Source of the DNA: CAYFZO01 sp965211995
GTDB lineage: Bacteria > Pseudomonadota > Gammaproteobacteria > Poriferisulfidales > Oxydemutatoraceae
Direction: 5' to 3'
Length of the DNA: 64,000 nt
NCBI GenBank assembly: GCA_965211995.1
Contig: OZ243040.1
Span: 1,364,001 to 1,428,000 of the forward strand
Positions within the stretch are counted from its first letter, which is position 1; every line of letters starts with the position of its first letter. Shown here piece by piece: positions 46,501-61,500 of this stretch. The position numbers and the translations under genes are program-made. Under the pieces are notes generated by a model. It was not told the origin of the DNA, made no database searches, and worked only from the letters and a program-made list of their open reading frames with translations.

Positions 46501-49500
46501 CGGCGAGATTCCCGCCGATACTGCTTGCCTGCACCGTGACCGTCACCTCCGCCTGACCCGTCGCGCCGTCCCCGTCCGTCACCGTCAACATGAACACCAG
46601 ATCCGTGTCCCCGTCCACCGGCGGCGCCGTGAACATCAGCGTGGGCTGACTCGTGTCAATGCCGGTGAGATTCATCCCCGTCCCCGGCGGCAGCGCCCAC
46701 TCGAACGTCAGCGAATCGTTATCCGCATCGCTTGAACCGCTCCCGTCCAGCGTCACCTCATCCCCCTCAAGCACATCGTCCGGCGGATCAGCAATCACCG
46801 CCACCGGCGCGTCGTTTATTGGTCCGATATCAATAGTCACCGTCGCCACGTCGGCGCTGTCCAACTCGCCGTCGTTCACCATGTAGGTGAAACTGTCCGA
46901 CCGCGGCGTCTCGCTGCCGTCGTGGGTATAACTGAATGTCCCGTCCGAATTCAGACTAAATGGCATGGCGTGGGCCGGCCCACTCACCAACTCGGCGGTT
47001 AAACCGCTCCGATCCGTATCCGCATCCGTGTCGTTGTCCAGCACGCTCGTCTCACCGCTATCCAGCGCCGTCGCCGTGCCGCCCTCGTCCACCGCGATCC
47101 TGTCATCCACCGCCACCGGCGCGTCGTTTATTGGTCTGATCTCAATAGTCACCGTCGCCACGTTGGTGCTGTCCAACTCGCCGTCGTTCACCATGTAGGT
47201 GAAACTGTCCGTCGCCTCCTCGCTGCCGTCGTGGACATAACTGAATGTCCCGTCCAAAGCCAGCGTAAACGCCCCCGCGTGGTGGGTCGGAAGAGTCACC
47301 AACTCGGCGGTTAAATCGTCACCCTCCGCATCCGTGTCGTTGGCCAGCACGCTCGTCTCACCGCCCTCCAGCACCGTCGCCGTGCCGTCCTCGTCCACCG
47401 TGATCGTGTCATCCTCCGCCACCGGCGGGTCGTTCACCCCGATCACCGTCACCGTCACCGTCCCCGTCGTGTTCGCCGCCGCCTGCACCACGAACTCATC
47501 ATTCGGACGATCATTCTCATCCAACGCGTTCGTTGCTTCCCTGGTGTCGTCCAATTGATACGTCCATACATTATCCGTGATCGAAAGCGTCCCATACGTC
47601 CCTATGCCGTCCTCCTCCCCGTCCGCCAGACCGAACAACACAGCCGACGCCTCCACGTTCACCGCCCGCAACACCCCCGTCGCCGTCGCCGACTCCGCGA
47701 CATCCCCCGACGCCTCCATCACGGTTCCGCTCAATATCCCCCCGACCACCGGGTCCGACCCCGACGCGATCACCTCCACATCCACCTCGTCTCTCCCGAC
47801 CCCATTCCGTGCGTCGGTCACCGTCAACCGGAACGTCAACGTCTCTTCCCCGTTCGACGGCGCCGTGAACGTCGGCTGCTCGGCGGCGGCATCAGACAAA
47901 CCCACGACGGTGCCGCCCGGCTGCTCCCAACTGAAAGTTGTCAACTCATCGCCATCCGGATCCGTCGCGCTGCCGCTCAGCGTCACACTATCCCCCTCAC
48001 CCACGATCTGATCCTCGCCCGCGTTCACCACCGGCACGTTGTTAGTGTCCGCCTCCACCGTCACCGCCACCGCCGTCGAATCCGACAGCCCGTCCAACCC
48101 CTGCTCGGTCACCATCAACATGAATGTCAACACCTCGTCATCAACCAGCCCCGACGGCGCCGTGAACGTCAGCTGCTGCACGTTGGTGACGACATCAGAC
48201 AAAACCTCGCCCGGGCCGCCCGTCTGATCCCACTCGAACGTCAACGCATCGTCCTCCGGATCGCTCGAACCGCTCCCGTCCAGTGTCACCACAGCCCTCG
48301 CGGCCGCGGTCGTCGGGCTCGCCACCGCCACCGCCGTTGGCGCATCGTTCGCGCCGATGATCGTGATTACCACCGTCGCCTGCGTCCCGTCATCCGCCGC
48401 CACCGTCAGCGTGTCCGTCACGCTGCTGCCCTGCGCCAGCGCGTTCGTCACCTCCCGGTCGTTGTCCAGTGCATACATCCACTCCGTCACGCTTCCGCCG
48501 TCCTCGACGAGCGTGAACACCCCATACACCTCCGTCCTCGCCGCCGTCCCCACACTCGTCGTCCCAACACTGTCCACGTCGTTCACCGTCAAAGTCCCAC
48601 TCGCCTCATCCGTCCCGTCAACCCCCGCCCCCGCCTCGACCACCTCTCCGCTCAAATCGCTCCCGCTGAAGTCCACCGCATCGTTCGCCCCGAACACCAT
48701 GACACTCACCGCCGCCGTCGTCCCGTCCATCGCCGTCACCGTGAACTCGTCCACCGGCACCGGCATCGTGTCCACGTTCAGCGCGTCGGTGTTCTCGTTG
48801 TCGTTGTCCAGCGTGTAAGTCCACGTTCCCAACGCCGTGATCTCGAGCGTCCCATACGTCCCCTCCACCGACGACGCCGCCAACGCATCGACATCCTCCA
48901 CATTCCCCAAATCGCCGCTCGCCGCCACCATCGTGATCACATCCTCCCCGTCCACGTCGCTCACCGTCAGCACCCCCGTCGCCATCGTCTGCTCCGCGTC
49001 CTCGAACACCGCCCCCTGCGGAACCCCGGCAAACACCGCCGCGTCGTTCGTCCCCTCCACCGTGATCCTCACATCCGCCGTCAACGTCCCGCCGCCGCCG
49101 GTCAATTCCGCCATTGCCGTGAATACGTCCTCCACGCTGTCGCCCTCACCCAGCGCGTCCGTGCGCGTGCTCATGTTCAGCAGCGAATAAGTCCATTCCC
49201 CATCCGTATTCAGAGTGAAACACCCGTAGGTCAGCGTCGTCCTCTCCTGCATCGTGAAAACGCCGCTCCCCCCGACGATCGTCAACTGCCCCGTCACCAT
49301 ATCCGGCCCCACGTCCTCGACCACCGTCCCCGTCACCGTGCCGCTGATCTCCGGCGTCACCGCCGCCGCCTGCACCGTCACCTCCGCCGTCGCCTCATCC
49401 GTCTCCTCGCCGTCGCTCACCGTCAATGTCAGCGTCACAGCCCCCGCCTCACCCGGCGCCGTCCACGTCGTATCCTCAGACCCCACATTGCCGAAACCAC

Positions 49501-52500
49501 CCGCATCGCCGCCGCCCGCGCGCGCCGCACTCCACTCATAAGTCAATGTGCCGACGGCGTCGTCCACGTCAGATCCCGTCCCGTCCAGAGACACCACCTG
49601 CCCGAACGTCACCGTCACCGGCGGATCCACAATCTCCGCCACCGGCGCGTCGTTCGCCCCCGTCACCGTGATCACCACCTCGCCCTCCGTGTCGTCCGCC
49701 GCCGTCACCGTGAACTCGTCCACCTGTGTGTCGCCCGCCCCCAGCGCTTCGGTGTCCGGGTCACCGTTGTCCAGCGTGTAGGTCCACAGGCCGTTCGCAT
49801 CAATCTCGAGCATCCCATACACCCCCGCCACCGACGCCGGCCCCGCCAGCGCATTGACCTCCACCGCATTCACCAAATCGCCGCTCGCCGCCACCGATGC
49901 GATGCGGTTCTCCCCGTCCACGTCGCTTACTGTCACCGTCACCGTCGCCGTCGCCGTCGTGCGATCATCATCGTCCTCGGTCACCTCCCCGGTGAGATCC
50001 CCGCTGAACACCGCCGGGTCGTTCGCCCCGGTCACCGTGATCGTCACCTCCGCCTCAGCGCCGTCCGTCGTCGTCACCCTGAACACGTCGTCCGCCGTGA
50101 CGCCCGCCCCCAGCCTGTTCGTCTCCACCCCGCCGTTGTCCAGCACGTACTCCCATCTCCCGTTGGCTTCAAGAGTGAACCTCCCGTACGTGCCGAGACT
50201 ATCAGGCTGCGCCTCAAACCCAGCGCCCGTAGCCGCCGTGTTGACCGTCACCGTCCCCGTCGCCGTTGTCGCCTGCGCGTCGTCCTCGGTCACCGCCCCG
50301 GCGAGATTCCCGCTGATACTGCTTGCCTGCACCGTGACCGTCACCTCCGCCTGACCCGTCGCGCCGTCCCCGTCCCTCACCATCAACATGAACACCAGAT
50401 CCGTGTCCCCGTCCACCGGCGGCGCCGTGAACACCAGCATGTTGCCCGTGTTAATGTCGGTGAGATCCACCCCCGTCCCCTGCAGCGTCCACACGAACGT
50501 CAGCAATGTGCTGTCCGTATCGCTTGAACCGCTACCGTCCAGCGTCACCTCCGCGCCCTCCAACACGGGGGGCGTGGTCACCAACCTCGCCACCGCCACC
50601 GGCGCGTCGTTTATTGGTCCGATATCAATAGTCACCGTCGCCACGTCGGCGCTGTCCAACTCGCCGTCGTTCACCCGGTAGGTGAAACTGTCCGACCGCG
50701 GCGTCTCGCTGCCGTCGTGGGTATAACTGAATGTCCCGTCCGAATTCAGACTAAATGGCACGGCGTGGTCCGGCCCACTCACCAACTCGGCGATTAAATC
50801 GCTCCGATCCGTATCCACATCCGTGTCGTTGTCCAGCACGCTCGTCTCACCGCTATCCAGCGCCGTCGCCGTGCCGCCCTCGTCCACCGTGATCGCGTCA
50901 TCCACCGCCACCGGCGCGTCGTTTATTGGTCTGATCTCAATAGTCACCGTCGCCACGTTGGTGCTGTCCAACTCGCCGTCGTTCACCCGGTAGGTGAAAC
51001 TGTCCGACGTCGTCTCGCTGCCGTCGTGCTGATAACTGAATGTCCCGTCCAAAGCCAGCGTAAACGCCCCCCCCTCGTGGCGGGCCGGCCCATTCTCCAG
51101 TCTGGCGGTTAAACCGCTCCGATCCGTATCCGCATCCGTGTCGTTGGCCAGCACGCTCGTCTCACCGCCCTCCAGCACCGTCGCCGTGCCGTCCTCGTCC
51201 ACCGTGATCGTGTCATCCACCGCCACCGGCGGGTCGTTCACCCCGATCACCGTCACCGTCACCGTCCCCGTCGTGTTCGCCGCCGCCTGCACCACGAACT
51301 CCTCATCCGGATCATCATTCGTATTCAGCGCGTCCGTTCTCGTACTTGCGTCGTCCAGTTCATACGTCCATACATCACCCGTGATCGAAAGCGTCCCATA
51401 CGTCCCGATGCCGTCCTCCCCTGCCGCCAGACCAAACGACACAGCCGACGCCTCCACGTTCACCGCCCGCAACACCCCCGTCGCCGTCGCCGACTCCGAC
51501 TCCGCGACATCCCCCGACGCCTCCATCACAGTCCCGCTCAATATCCCCCCGACCACCGCCACCGAGTCCGGCCCCGACGCGATCACCTCCACATTCACCT
51601 CGTCTCTCCCGACCCCATCCCGTGCGTCGGTCACCGCCAACTCGAACGTCAACGTCACGTCCCCGCTCAACCCCGTCGGCGCCGTGAACGTCGCATCCTC
51701 GCTATCATCATCAGTCAACACCACGTTGTTGCCCGTGACGTCCGTCTGCCTCCAACTGAAAGTTGTCAACTCGTCGCCATCCGGATCCGTCGCGCTGCCG
51801 CTCAGCGTCACACTATCCCCCTCGCCCACGATCTGATCCTCGCCCGCGTTCACCACCGGCACGTTGTTAGTGTCCGCCTCCACCGTCACCGCCACCGCCG
51901 TCGAATCCGACAGCCCGTCCAACCCCTGCTCGGTCACCGTCAACATGAATGTCAACACCTCGTCATCAACCAGCCCCGACGGCGCCGTGAACGTCAGCTG
52001 CTGCACGTTGGTGACGACATCAGACAAAACCTCGCCCGGGCCGACCGTCTGAACCCACTCGAACGTCAACGTATCGCCCTCCGGATCGCTCGAACCGCTC
52101 CCGTCCAGTGTCACCACAGCCCTCGCGGCCGCGGTCGTCGGGCTCGCCACCGCCACCGCCGTTGGCGTGTCGTTTATTGGTCTGATATCAATAGTCACCG
52201 TCGCCACGTTGGTGCTGTCCAACTCGCCGTCGTTCACCCGGTAGGTGAAACTGTCCGACGTCGTCTCGCTGCCGTCGTGCTGATAACTGAATGTCCCGTC
52301 CAAAGCCAGCGTAAACGCCCCCCCCTCGTGGCGGGCCGGCCCATTCTCCAGTCTGGCGGTTAAATCGCTCCGATCCGTATCCACATCCGTGTCGTTGTCC
52401 AGCACGCTCGTCTCACCGCTATCCAGCGCCGTCGCCGTGCCGCCCTCGTCCACCGCGATCCTGTCATCCACCGCCACCGGCGCGTCGTTTATTGGTCTGA

Positions 52501-55500
52501 TCTCAATAGTCACCGTCGCCACGTTGGTGCTGTCCAACTCGCCGTCGTTCACCCGGTAGGTGAAACTGTCCGACGTCGTCTCGCTGCCGTCGTGCTGATA
52601 ACTGAATGTCCCGTCCAAAGCCAGCGTAAACGCCCCCCCCTCGTGGCGGGCCGGCCCATTCTCCAGTCTGGCGGTTAAACCGCTCCGATCCGTATCCGCA
52701 TCCGTGTCGTTGGCCAGCACGCTCGTCTCACCGCCCTCCAGCACCGTCGCCGTGCCGTCCTCGTCCACCGTGATCGTGTCATCCACCGCCACCGGCGGGT
52801 CGTTCACCCCGATCACCGTCACCGTCACCGTCCCCGTCGTGTTCGCCGCCGCCTGCACCACGAACTCCTCATCCGGAGCATCATTCGTATTCAGCGCGTC
52901 CGTTCTCGTACTTGCGTCGTCCAGTTCATACGTCCATACATCACCCGTGATCGAAAGCGTCCCATACGTCCCGATGCCGTCCTCCCCTGCCGCCAGACCA
53001 AACGACACAGCCGACGCCTCCACGTTCACCGCCCGCAACACCCCCGTCGCCGTCGCCGACTCCGACTCCGCGACATCCCCCGACGCCTCCATCACAGTCC
53101 CGCTCAATATCCCCCCGACCACCGCCACCGAGTCCGGCCCCGACGCGATCACCTCCACATTCACCTCGTCTCTCCCGACCCCATCCCGTGCGTCGGTCAC
53201 CGCCAACTCGAACGTCAACGTCACGTCCCCGCTCAACCCCGTCGGCGCCGTGAACGTCGCATCCTCGCTATCATCATCAGTCAACACCACGTTGTTGCCC
53301 GTGACGTCCGTCTGCCTCCAACTGAAAGTTGTCAACTCGTCGCCATCCGGATCCGTCGCGCTGCCGCTCAGCGTCACACTATCCCCCTCACCCACGATCT
53401 GATCCTCGCCCGCGTTCACCACCGGCACGTTGTTAGTGTCCGCCTCCACCGTCACCGCCACCGGGGATGCCTCATCCGTCTCCTCGTCGTCTCTCACTAT
53501 CAAACTCAACGTCACATCCCCCTCATCCGCCGGCGCCGTCCACGTCGTCACCACAGCCTCCATATCGTTGAACGTGCCCACGGCTGAACCGTCCGCGTCC
53601 ACCGCGCTCCACAGGTAGGTCAATGTGTCCCCGGTGTCCACGTCGCTGCTGCCGCTGCCGTCCAACTCCACCGTCGTGCCGCCTACCACCGTCAGTGCGC
53701 CGCCCGCTTCCACGGTTGTCCCGTTCGCCTGCGCGGTGAACGCCGCCGTCGGCGCGTCGTTCGCGCCGGTCACCGTGATCACCACCGTCGCCGACACATC
53801 AAAGCGACCGCCGTCGCCGAACTGCGCCGACACCCCGAATTCATCGTTCACTTCATCGCCTGCGCCCAACCCCTGCACCGCAGTACTCCTGTTGTCCAGC
53901 ACGTAGATCCATTCCGCTGCATTGCCGGATGTCCCGGGAGCGAACGTCCCATATTGACCGTCCTGCTCACTCACCGTGAATTGCGCATCCCTAATATCTT
54001 CACCGCTCTCATCCGCAAGACTCAGAAAGCCTCCTACCTCCAGAACATCGTCCTCCGTGACAAACCCCGTTGTACCAAAGAACATGACCGTCGGGGCCTG
54101 CGCCTCCATCACCGCGATGGTGTACCTCACGGTCGCCACGTCGTCGTCAAAATCCCTCACCCTGTGTATGTAGTTGGTCTCAACCTGCACCGACCTCGCA
54201 GTGCCTCCCAAAACCGGGGAAAAACCGAAAGCGCCGCTGCCGCCGTCAAACTCCAATCCGTCCGGCAGACCGCCTCCCCCCTCCGCCTCGAACGAGTAAG
54301 TCAAACTCGAGTTGCCGCTGATCGCCGTCTCCAGGTTTTGGGCGACTGCATCGCCCACCGTGTAAATCAAAGCGCGGTTCGCAACAAGATCGAAAGCCGC
54401 CTCGGCGTCCACCAGCACCCTCGCCTCCGTGGTCGCACTGGCAACCCCGTCACTCACCGTCAGCATCAAGGTCACCCCCGCTCCCCTCACCCGCGTCGGC
54501 GCCGTCCACTGCGTATTCGCCTCGCTGGGTCGGGTGAAAACATTCGCGCCCAGATCGTCCGGGATCACGCTCCACTCGTAGGTCAACTCAGCGCCGGCGT
54601 CCACGTCGTCGCCGCTGCCGACCAGGTCCACCGCCGCACCCCCCGTCACCGTGCTGTCCGCCGCCACGGTTATCCCATTCACCTGCACGATGAACGCCGC
54701 CGTCGGCGCGTCGTTCGCGCCTATCACCGTGATCGCCACCTCCGCCGTCGCCCCCGCCGCCGTCACCCCGAACGTGTCCGTCCCGCTGCTGCCCTGCGCC
54801 AGTGCGTTGGTCTCATCGGCGCCGTTGTCCAGCGTGTAAGTCCACAGACCGTCCGCATTAATGCTGAACGTCCCATACGTGCCGGGACTCTCACCCTGCA
54901 CATCAAAGTCAACGTCCGGACTGACCGTCAACTGCCCCGTCGCCATATTCCGGCCCACATCGTCCTCGACCACCGTCCCCGTCACCGTGCCGCTGATCTC
55001 CGGCGTCACCGGCGCCGCCTGCACCGTCACCTCCGCCGTCGCCTCATCCGTCCTCCCCTCGGGGAGTTCGTCGTCGCTCACCGTCAATGTCAACACCACA
55101 TTCCCCGCAACATCCGGCGCCCTCCACGTCGTATCCGCAATCTCCGCATTGCCGAAACCGCCCGCATCGCCGCCGCCCGTGCGCGCCGCACTCCACGCAT
55201 AAGTCAATACGGCGTCCTCGTCGTCCACGTCAGATCCCATCCCCTCCAAACTCACCTCCTCCCCGACCGTCACCGTCGCCGGCGGATCCACAATCTCCGC
55301 CACCGGCGCGTCGTTCGCCCCCGTCACCGTGATCACCACCTCGCCCTCCGTGTCGTCCGCCGCCGTCACCGTGAACTCGTCCACCTGTGTGTCGCCCGCC
55401 CCCAGCGCTTCGGTGTCCGGGTCACCGTTGTCCAGCACGTACTCCCAATTCCCGTTGGCTTCAAGAGTGAACGTCCCATACACCCCCTCCACCGACGCCC

Positions 55501-58500
55501 CCGCCGGCGCATTGACCTCCACCGCATTCACCAAATCGCCGCTCGCCGCCACCGATGCGATGCGGTTCTCCCCGTCCACGTCGCTTACTGTCACCACCAC
55601 CGTCGCCGTCGCCGTCGTGCGATCATCATCGTCCTCGGTCACCTCCCCGGTGAGATCCCCGCTGAACACCGCCGGGTCGTTCGCTCCGGTCACCGTGATC
55701 TCCACCTCCGCCTCAGCGCCGTCCGTCGTCGTCACCCTGAACACGTCGTCCGCCGTGACGCCCGCCCCCAGCCTGTTCGTCTCCACCCCGCCGTTGTCCA
55801 GCACGTACTCCCATCTCCCGTTGGCTTCAAGAGTGAACCTCCCGTACGTGCCGAGACTATCAGGCTGCGCCTCAAACCCAGCGCCCGTAGCCGCCGTGTT
55901 GACCGTCACCGTCCCCGTCGCCGTTGTCGCCTGCGCGTCGTCCTCGGTCACCGCCCCGGCGAGATTCCCGCTGATACTGCTTGCCTGCACCGTGACCGTC
56001 ACCTCCGCCTGACCCGTCGCGCCGTCCCCGTCCCTCACCATCAACATGAACACCAGATCCGTGTCCCCGTCCACCGGCGGCGCCGTGAACACCAGCATGT
56101 TGCCCGTGTTAATGTCGGTGAGATCCACCCCCGTCCCCTGCAGCGTCCACACGAACGTCAGCAATGTGCTGTCCGTATCGCTTGAACCGCTACCGTCCAG
56201 CGTCACCTCCGCGCCCTCCAACACGGGGGGCGTGGTCACCAACCTCGCCACCGCCACCGGCGCGTCGTTTATTGGTCCGATATCAATAGTCACCGTCGCC
56301 ACGTCGGCGCTGTCCAACTCGCCGTCGTTCACCCGGTAGGTGAAACTGTCCGACCGCGGCGTCTCGCTGCCGTCGTGGGTATAACTGAATGTCCCGTCCG
56401 AATTCAGACTAAATGGCACGGCGTGGTCCGGCCCACTCACCAACTCGGCGATTAAATCGCTCCGATCCGTATCCGCATCCGTGTCGTTGTCCAGCACGCT
56501 CGTCTCACCGCTATCCAGCGCCGTCGCCGTGCCGCCCTCGTCCACCGTGATCGCGTCATCCACCGCCACCGGCGCGTCGTTTATTGGTCTGATCTCAATA
56601 GTCACCGTCGCCACGTTGGTGCTGTCCAACTCGCCGTCGTTCACCCGGTAGGTGAAACTGTCCGACGTCGTCTCGCTGCCGTCGTGCTGATAACTGAATG
56701 TCCCGTCCAAAGCCAGCGTAAACGCCCCCCCCTCGTGGCGGGCCGGCCCATTCTCCAGTCTGGCGGTTAAACCGCTCCGATCCGTATCCGCATCCGTGTC
56801 GTTGGCCAGCACGCTCGTCTCACCGCCCTCCAGCACCGTCGCCGTGCCGTCCTCGTCCACCGTGATCGTGTCATCCACCGCCACCGGCGGGTCGTTCACC
56901 CCGATCACCGTCACCGTCACCGTCCCCGTCGTGTTCGCCGCCGCCTGCACCACGAACTCCTCATCCGGAGCATCATTCGTATTCAGCGCGTCCGTTCTCG
57001 TACTTGCGTCGTCCAGTTCATACGTCCATACATCACCCGTGATCGAAAGCGTCCCATACGTCCCGATGCCGTCCTCCCCTGCCGCCAGACCAAACGACAC
57101 AGCCGACGCCTCCACGTTCACCGCCCGCAACACCCCCGTCGCCGTCGCCGACTCCGACTCCGCGACATCCCCCGACGCCTCCATCACAGTCCCGCTCAAT
57201 ATCCCCCCGACCACCGCCACCGAGTCCGGCCCCGACGCGATCACCTCCACATTCACCTCGTCTCTCCCGACCCCATCCCGTGCGTCGGTCACCGCCAACT
57301 CGAACGTCAACGTCACGTCCCCGCTCAACCCCGTCGGCGCCGTGAACGTCGCATCCTCGCTATCATCATCAGTCAACACCACGTTGTTGCCCGTGACGTC
57401 CGTCTGCCTCCAACTGAAAGTTGTCAACTCATCGCCATCCGGATCCGTCGCGCTGCCGCTCAGCGTCACACTATCCCCCTCGCCCACGATCTGATCCTCG
57501 CCCGCGTTCACCACCGGCACGTTGTTAGTGTCCGCCTCCACCGTCACCGCCACCGCCGTCGAATCCGACAGCCCGTCCAACCCCTGCTCGGTCACCGTCA
57601 ACATGAATGTCAACACCTCGTCATCAACCAGCCCCGACGGCGCCGTGAACGTCAGCTGCTGCACGTTGGTGACGACATCAGACAAAACCTCGCCCGGGCC
57701 GACCGTCTGAACCCACTCGAACGTCAACGTATCGCCCTCCGGATCGCTCGAACCGCTCCCGTCCAGTGTCACCACAGCCCTCGCGGCCGCGGTCGTCGGG
57801 CTCGCCACCGCCACCGCCGTTGGCGTGTCGTTTATTGGTCTGATATCAATAGTCACCGTCGCCACGTTGGTGCTGTCCAACTCGCCGTCGTTCACCCGGT
57901 AGGTGAAACTGTCCGACGTCGTCTCGCTGCCGTCGTGCTGATAACTGAATGTCCCGTCCAAAGCCAGCGTAAACGCCCCCCCCTCGTGGCGGGCCGGCCC
58001 ATTCTCCAGTCTGGCGGTTAAATCGCTCCGATCCGTATCCACATCCGTGTCGTTGTCCAGCACGCTCGTCTCACCGCTATCCAGCGCCGTCGCCGTGCCG
58101 CCCTCGTCCACCGCGATCCTGTCATCCACCGCCACCGGCGCGTCGTTTATTGGTCTGATCTCAATAGTCACCGTCGCCACGTTGGTGCTGTCCAACTCGC
58201 CGTCGTTCACCCGGTAGGTGAAACTGTCCGACGTCGTCTCGCTGCCGTCGTGCTGATAACTGAATGTCCCGTCCAAAGCCAGCGTAAACGCCCCCCCCTC
58301 GTGGCGGGCCGGCCCATTCTCCAGTCTGGCGGTTAAACCGCTCCGATCCGTATCCGCATCCGTGTCGTTGGCCAGCACGCTCGTCTCACCGCCCTCCAGC
58401 ACCGTCGCCGTGCCGTCCTCGTCCACCGTGATCGTGTCATCCACCGCCACCGGCGGGTCGTTCACCCCGATCACCGTCACCGTCACCGTCCCCGTCGTGT

Positions 58501-61500
58501 TCGCCGCCGCCTGCACCACGAACTCCTCATCCGGAGCATCATTCGTATTCAGCGCGTCCGTTCTCGTACTTGCGTCGTCCAGTTCATACGTCCATACATC
58601 ACCCGTGATCGAAAGCGTCCCATACGTCCCGATGCCGTCCTCCCCTGCCGCCAGACCAAACGACACAGCCGACGCCTCCACGTTCACCGCCCGCAACACC
58701 CCCGTCGCCGTCGCCGACTCCGACTCCGCGACATCCCCCGACGCCTCCATCACAGTCCCGCTCAATATCCCCCCGACCACCGCCACCGAGTCCGGCCCCG
58801 ACGCGATCACCTCCACATTCACCTCGTCTCTCCCGACCCCATCCCGTGCGTCGGTCACCGCCAACTCGAACGTCAACGTCACGTCCCCGCTCAACCCCGT
58901 CGGCGCCGTGAACGTCGCATCCTCGCTATCATCATCAGTCAACACCACGTTGTTGCCCGTGACGTCCGTCTGCCTCCAACTGAAAGTTGTCAACTCGTCG
59001 CCATCCGGATCCGTCGCGCTGCCGCTCAGCGTCACACTATCCCCCTCACCCACGATCTGATCCTCGCCCGCGTTCACCACCGGCACGTTGTTAGTGTCCG
59101 CCTCCACCGTCACCGCCACCGGGGATGCCTCATCCGTCTCCTCGTCGTCTCTCACTATCAAACTCAACGTCACATCCCCCTCATCCGCCGGCGCCGTCCA
59201 CGTCGTCACCACAGCCTCCATATCGTTGAACGTGCCCACGGCTGAACCGTCCGCGTCCACCGCGCTCCACAGGTAGGTCAATGTGTCCCCGGTGTCCACG
59301 TCGCTGCTGCCGCTGCCGTCCAACTCCACCGTCGTGCCGCCTACCACCGTCAGTGCGCCGCCCGCTTCCACGGTTGTCCCGTTCGCCTGCGCGGTGAACG
59401 CCGCCGTCGGCGCGTCGTTCGCGCCGGTCACCGTGATCACCACCGTCGCCGACACATCAAAGCGACCGCCGTCGCCGAACTGCGCCGACACCCCGAATTC
59501 ATCGTTCACTTCATCGCCTGCGCCCAACCCCTGCACCGCAGTACTCCTGTTGTCCAGCACGTAGATCCATTCCGCTGCATTGCCGGATGTCCCGGGAGCG
59601 AACGTCCCATATTGACCGTCCTGCTCACTCACCGTGAATTGCGCATCCCTAATATCTTCACCGCTCTCATCCGCAAGACTCAGAAAGCCTCCTACCTCCA
59701 GAACATCGTCCTCCGTGACAAACCCCGTTGTACCAAAGAACATGACCGTCGGGGCCTGCGCCTCCATCACCGCGATGGTGTACCTCACGGTCGCCACGTC
59801 GTCGTCAAAATCCCTCACCCTGTGTATGTAGTTGGTCTCAACCTGCACCGACCTCGCAGTGCCTCCCAAAACCGGGGAAAAACCGAAAGCGCCGCTGCCG
59901 CCGTCAAACTCCAATCCGTCCGGCAGACCGCCTCCCCCCTCCGCCTCGAACGAGTAAGTCAAACTCGAGTTGCCGCTGATCGCCGTCTCCAGGTTTTGGG
60001 CGACTGCATCGCCCACCGTGTAAATCAAAGCGCGGTTCGCAACAAGATCGAAAGCCGCCTCGGCGTCCACCAGCACCCTCGCCTCCGTGGTCGCACTGGC
60101 AACCCCGTCACTCACCGTCAGCATCAAGGTCACCCCCGCTCCCCTCACCCGCGTCGGCGCCGTCCACTGCGTATTCGCCTCGCTGGGTCGGGTGAAAACA
60201 TTCGCGCCCAGATCGTCCGGGGTCACGCTCCACTCGTAGGTCAACTCAGCGCCGGCGTCCACGTCGTCGCCGCTGCCGACCAGGTCCACCGCCGCACCCC
60301 CCGTCACCGTGCTGTCCGCCGCCACGGTTATCCCATTCACCTGCACGATGAACGCCGCCGTCGGCGCGTCGTTCGCGCCTATCACCGTGATCGCCACCTC
60401 CGCCGTCGCCCCCGCCGCCGTCACCCCGAACGTGTCCGTCCCGCTGCTGCCCTGCGCCAGTGCGTTGGTCTCATCGGCGCCGTTGTCCAGCGTGTAAGTC
60501 CACAGACCGTCCGCATTAATGCTGAACGTCCCATACGTGCCGGGACTCTCACCCTGCACATCAAAGTCAACGTCCGGACTGACCGTCAACTGCCCCGTCG
60601 CCATATTCCGGCCCACATCGTCCTCGACCACCGTCCCCGTCACCGTGCCGCTGATCTCCGGCGTCACCGGCGCCGCCTGCACCGTCACCTCCGCCGTCGC
60701 CTCATCCGTCCTCCCCTCGGGGAGTTCGTCGTCGCTCACCGTCAATGTCAACACCACATTCCCCGCAACATCCGGCGCCCTCCACGTCGTATCCGCAATC
60801 TCCGCATTGCCGAAACCGCCCGCATCGCCGCCGCCCGTGCGCGCCGCACTCCACGCATAAGTCAATACGGCGTCCTCGTCGTCCACGTCAGATCCCATCC
60901 CCTCCAAACTCACCTCCTCCCCGACCGTCACCGTCGCCGGCGGATCCACAATCTCCGCCACCGGCGCGTCGTTCGCCCCCGTCACCGTGATCACCACCTC
61001 GCCCTCCGTGTCGTCCGCCGCCGTCACCGTGAACTCGTCCACCTGTGTGTCGCCCGCCCCCAGCGCTTCGGTGTCCGGGTCACCGTTGTCCAGCACGTAC
61101 TCCCAATTCCCGTTGGCTTCAAGAGTGAACGTCCCATACACCCCCTCCACCGACGCCCCCGCCGGCGCATTGACCTCCACCGCATTCACCAAATCGCCGC
61201 TCGCCGCCACCGATGCGATGCGGTTCTCCCCGTCCACGTCGCTTACTGTCACCACCACCGTCGCCGTCGCCGTCGTGCGATCATCATCGTCCTCGGTCAC
61301 CTCCCCGGTGAGATCCCCGCTGAACACCGCCGGGTCGTTCGCTCCGGTCACCGTGATCTCCACCTCCGCCTCAGCGCCGTCCGTCGTCGTCACCCTGAAC
61401 ACGTCGTCCGCCGTGACGCCCGCCCCCAGCCTGTTCGTCTCCACCCCGCCGTTGTCCAGCACGTACTCCCATCTCCCGTTGGCTTCAAGAGTGAACCTCC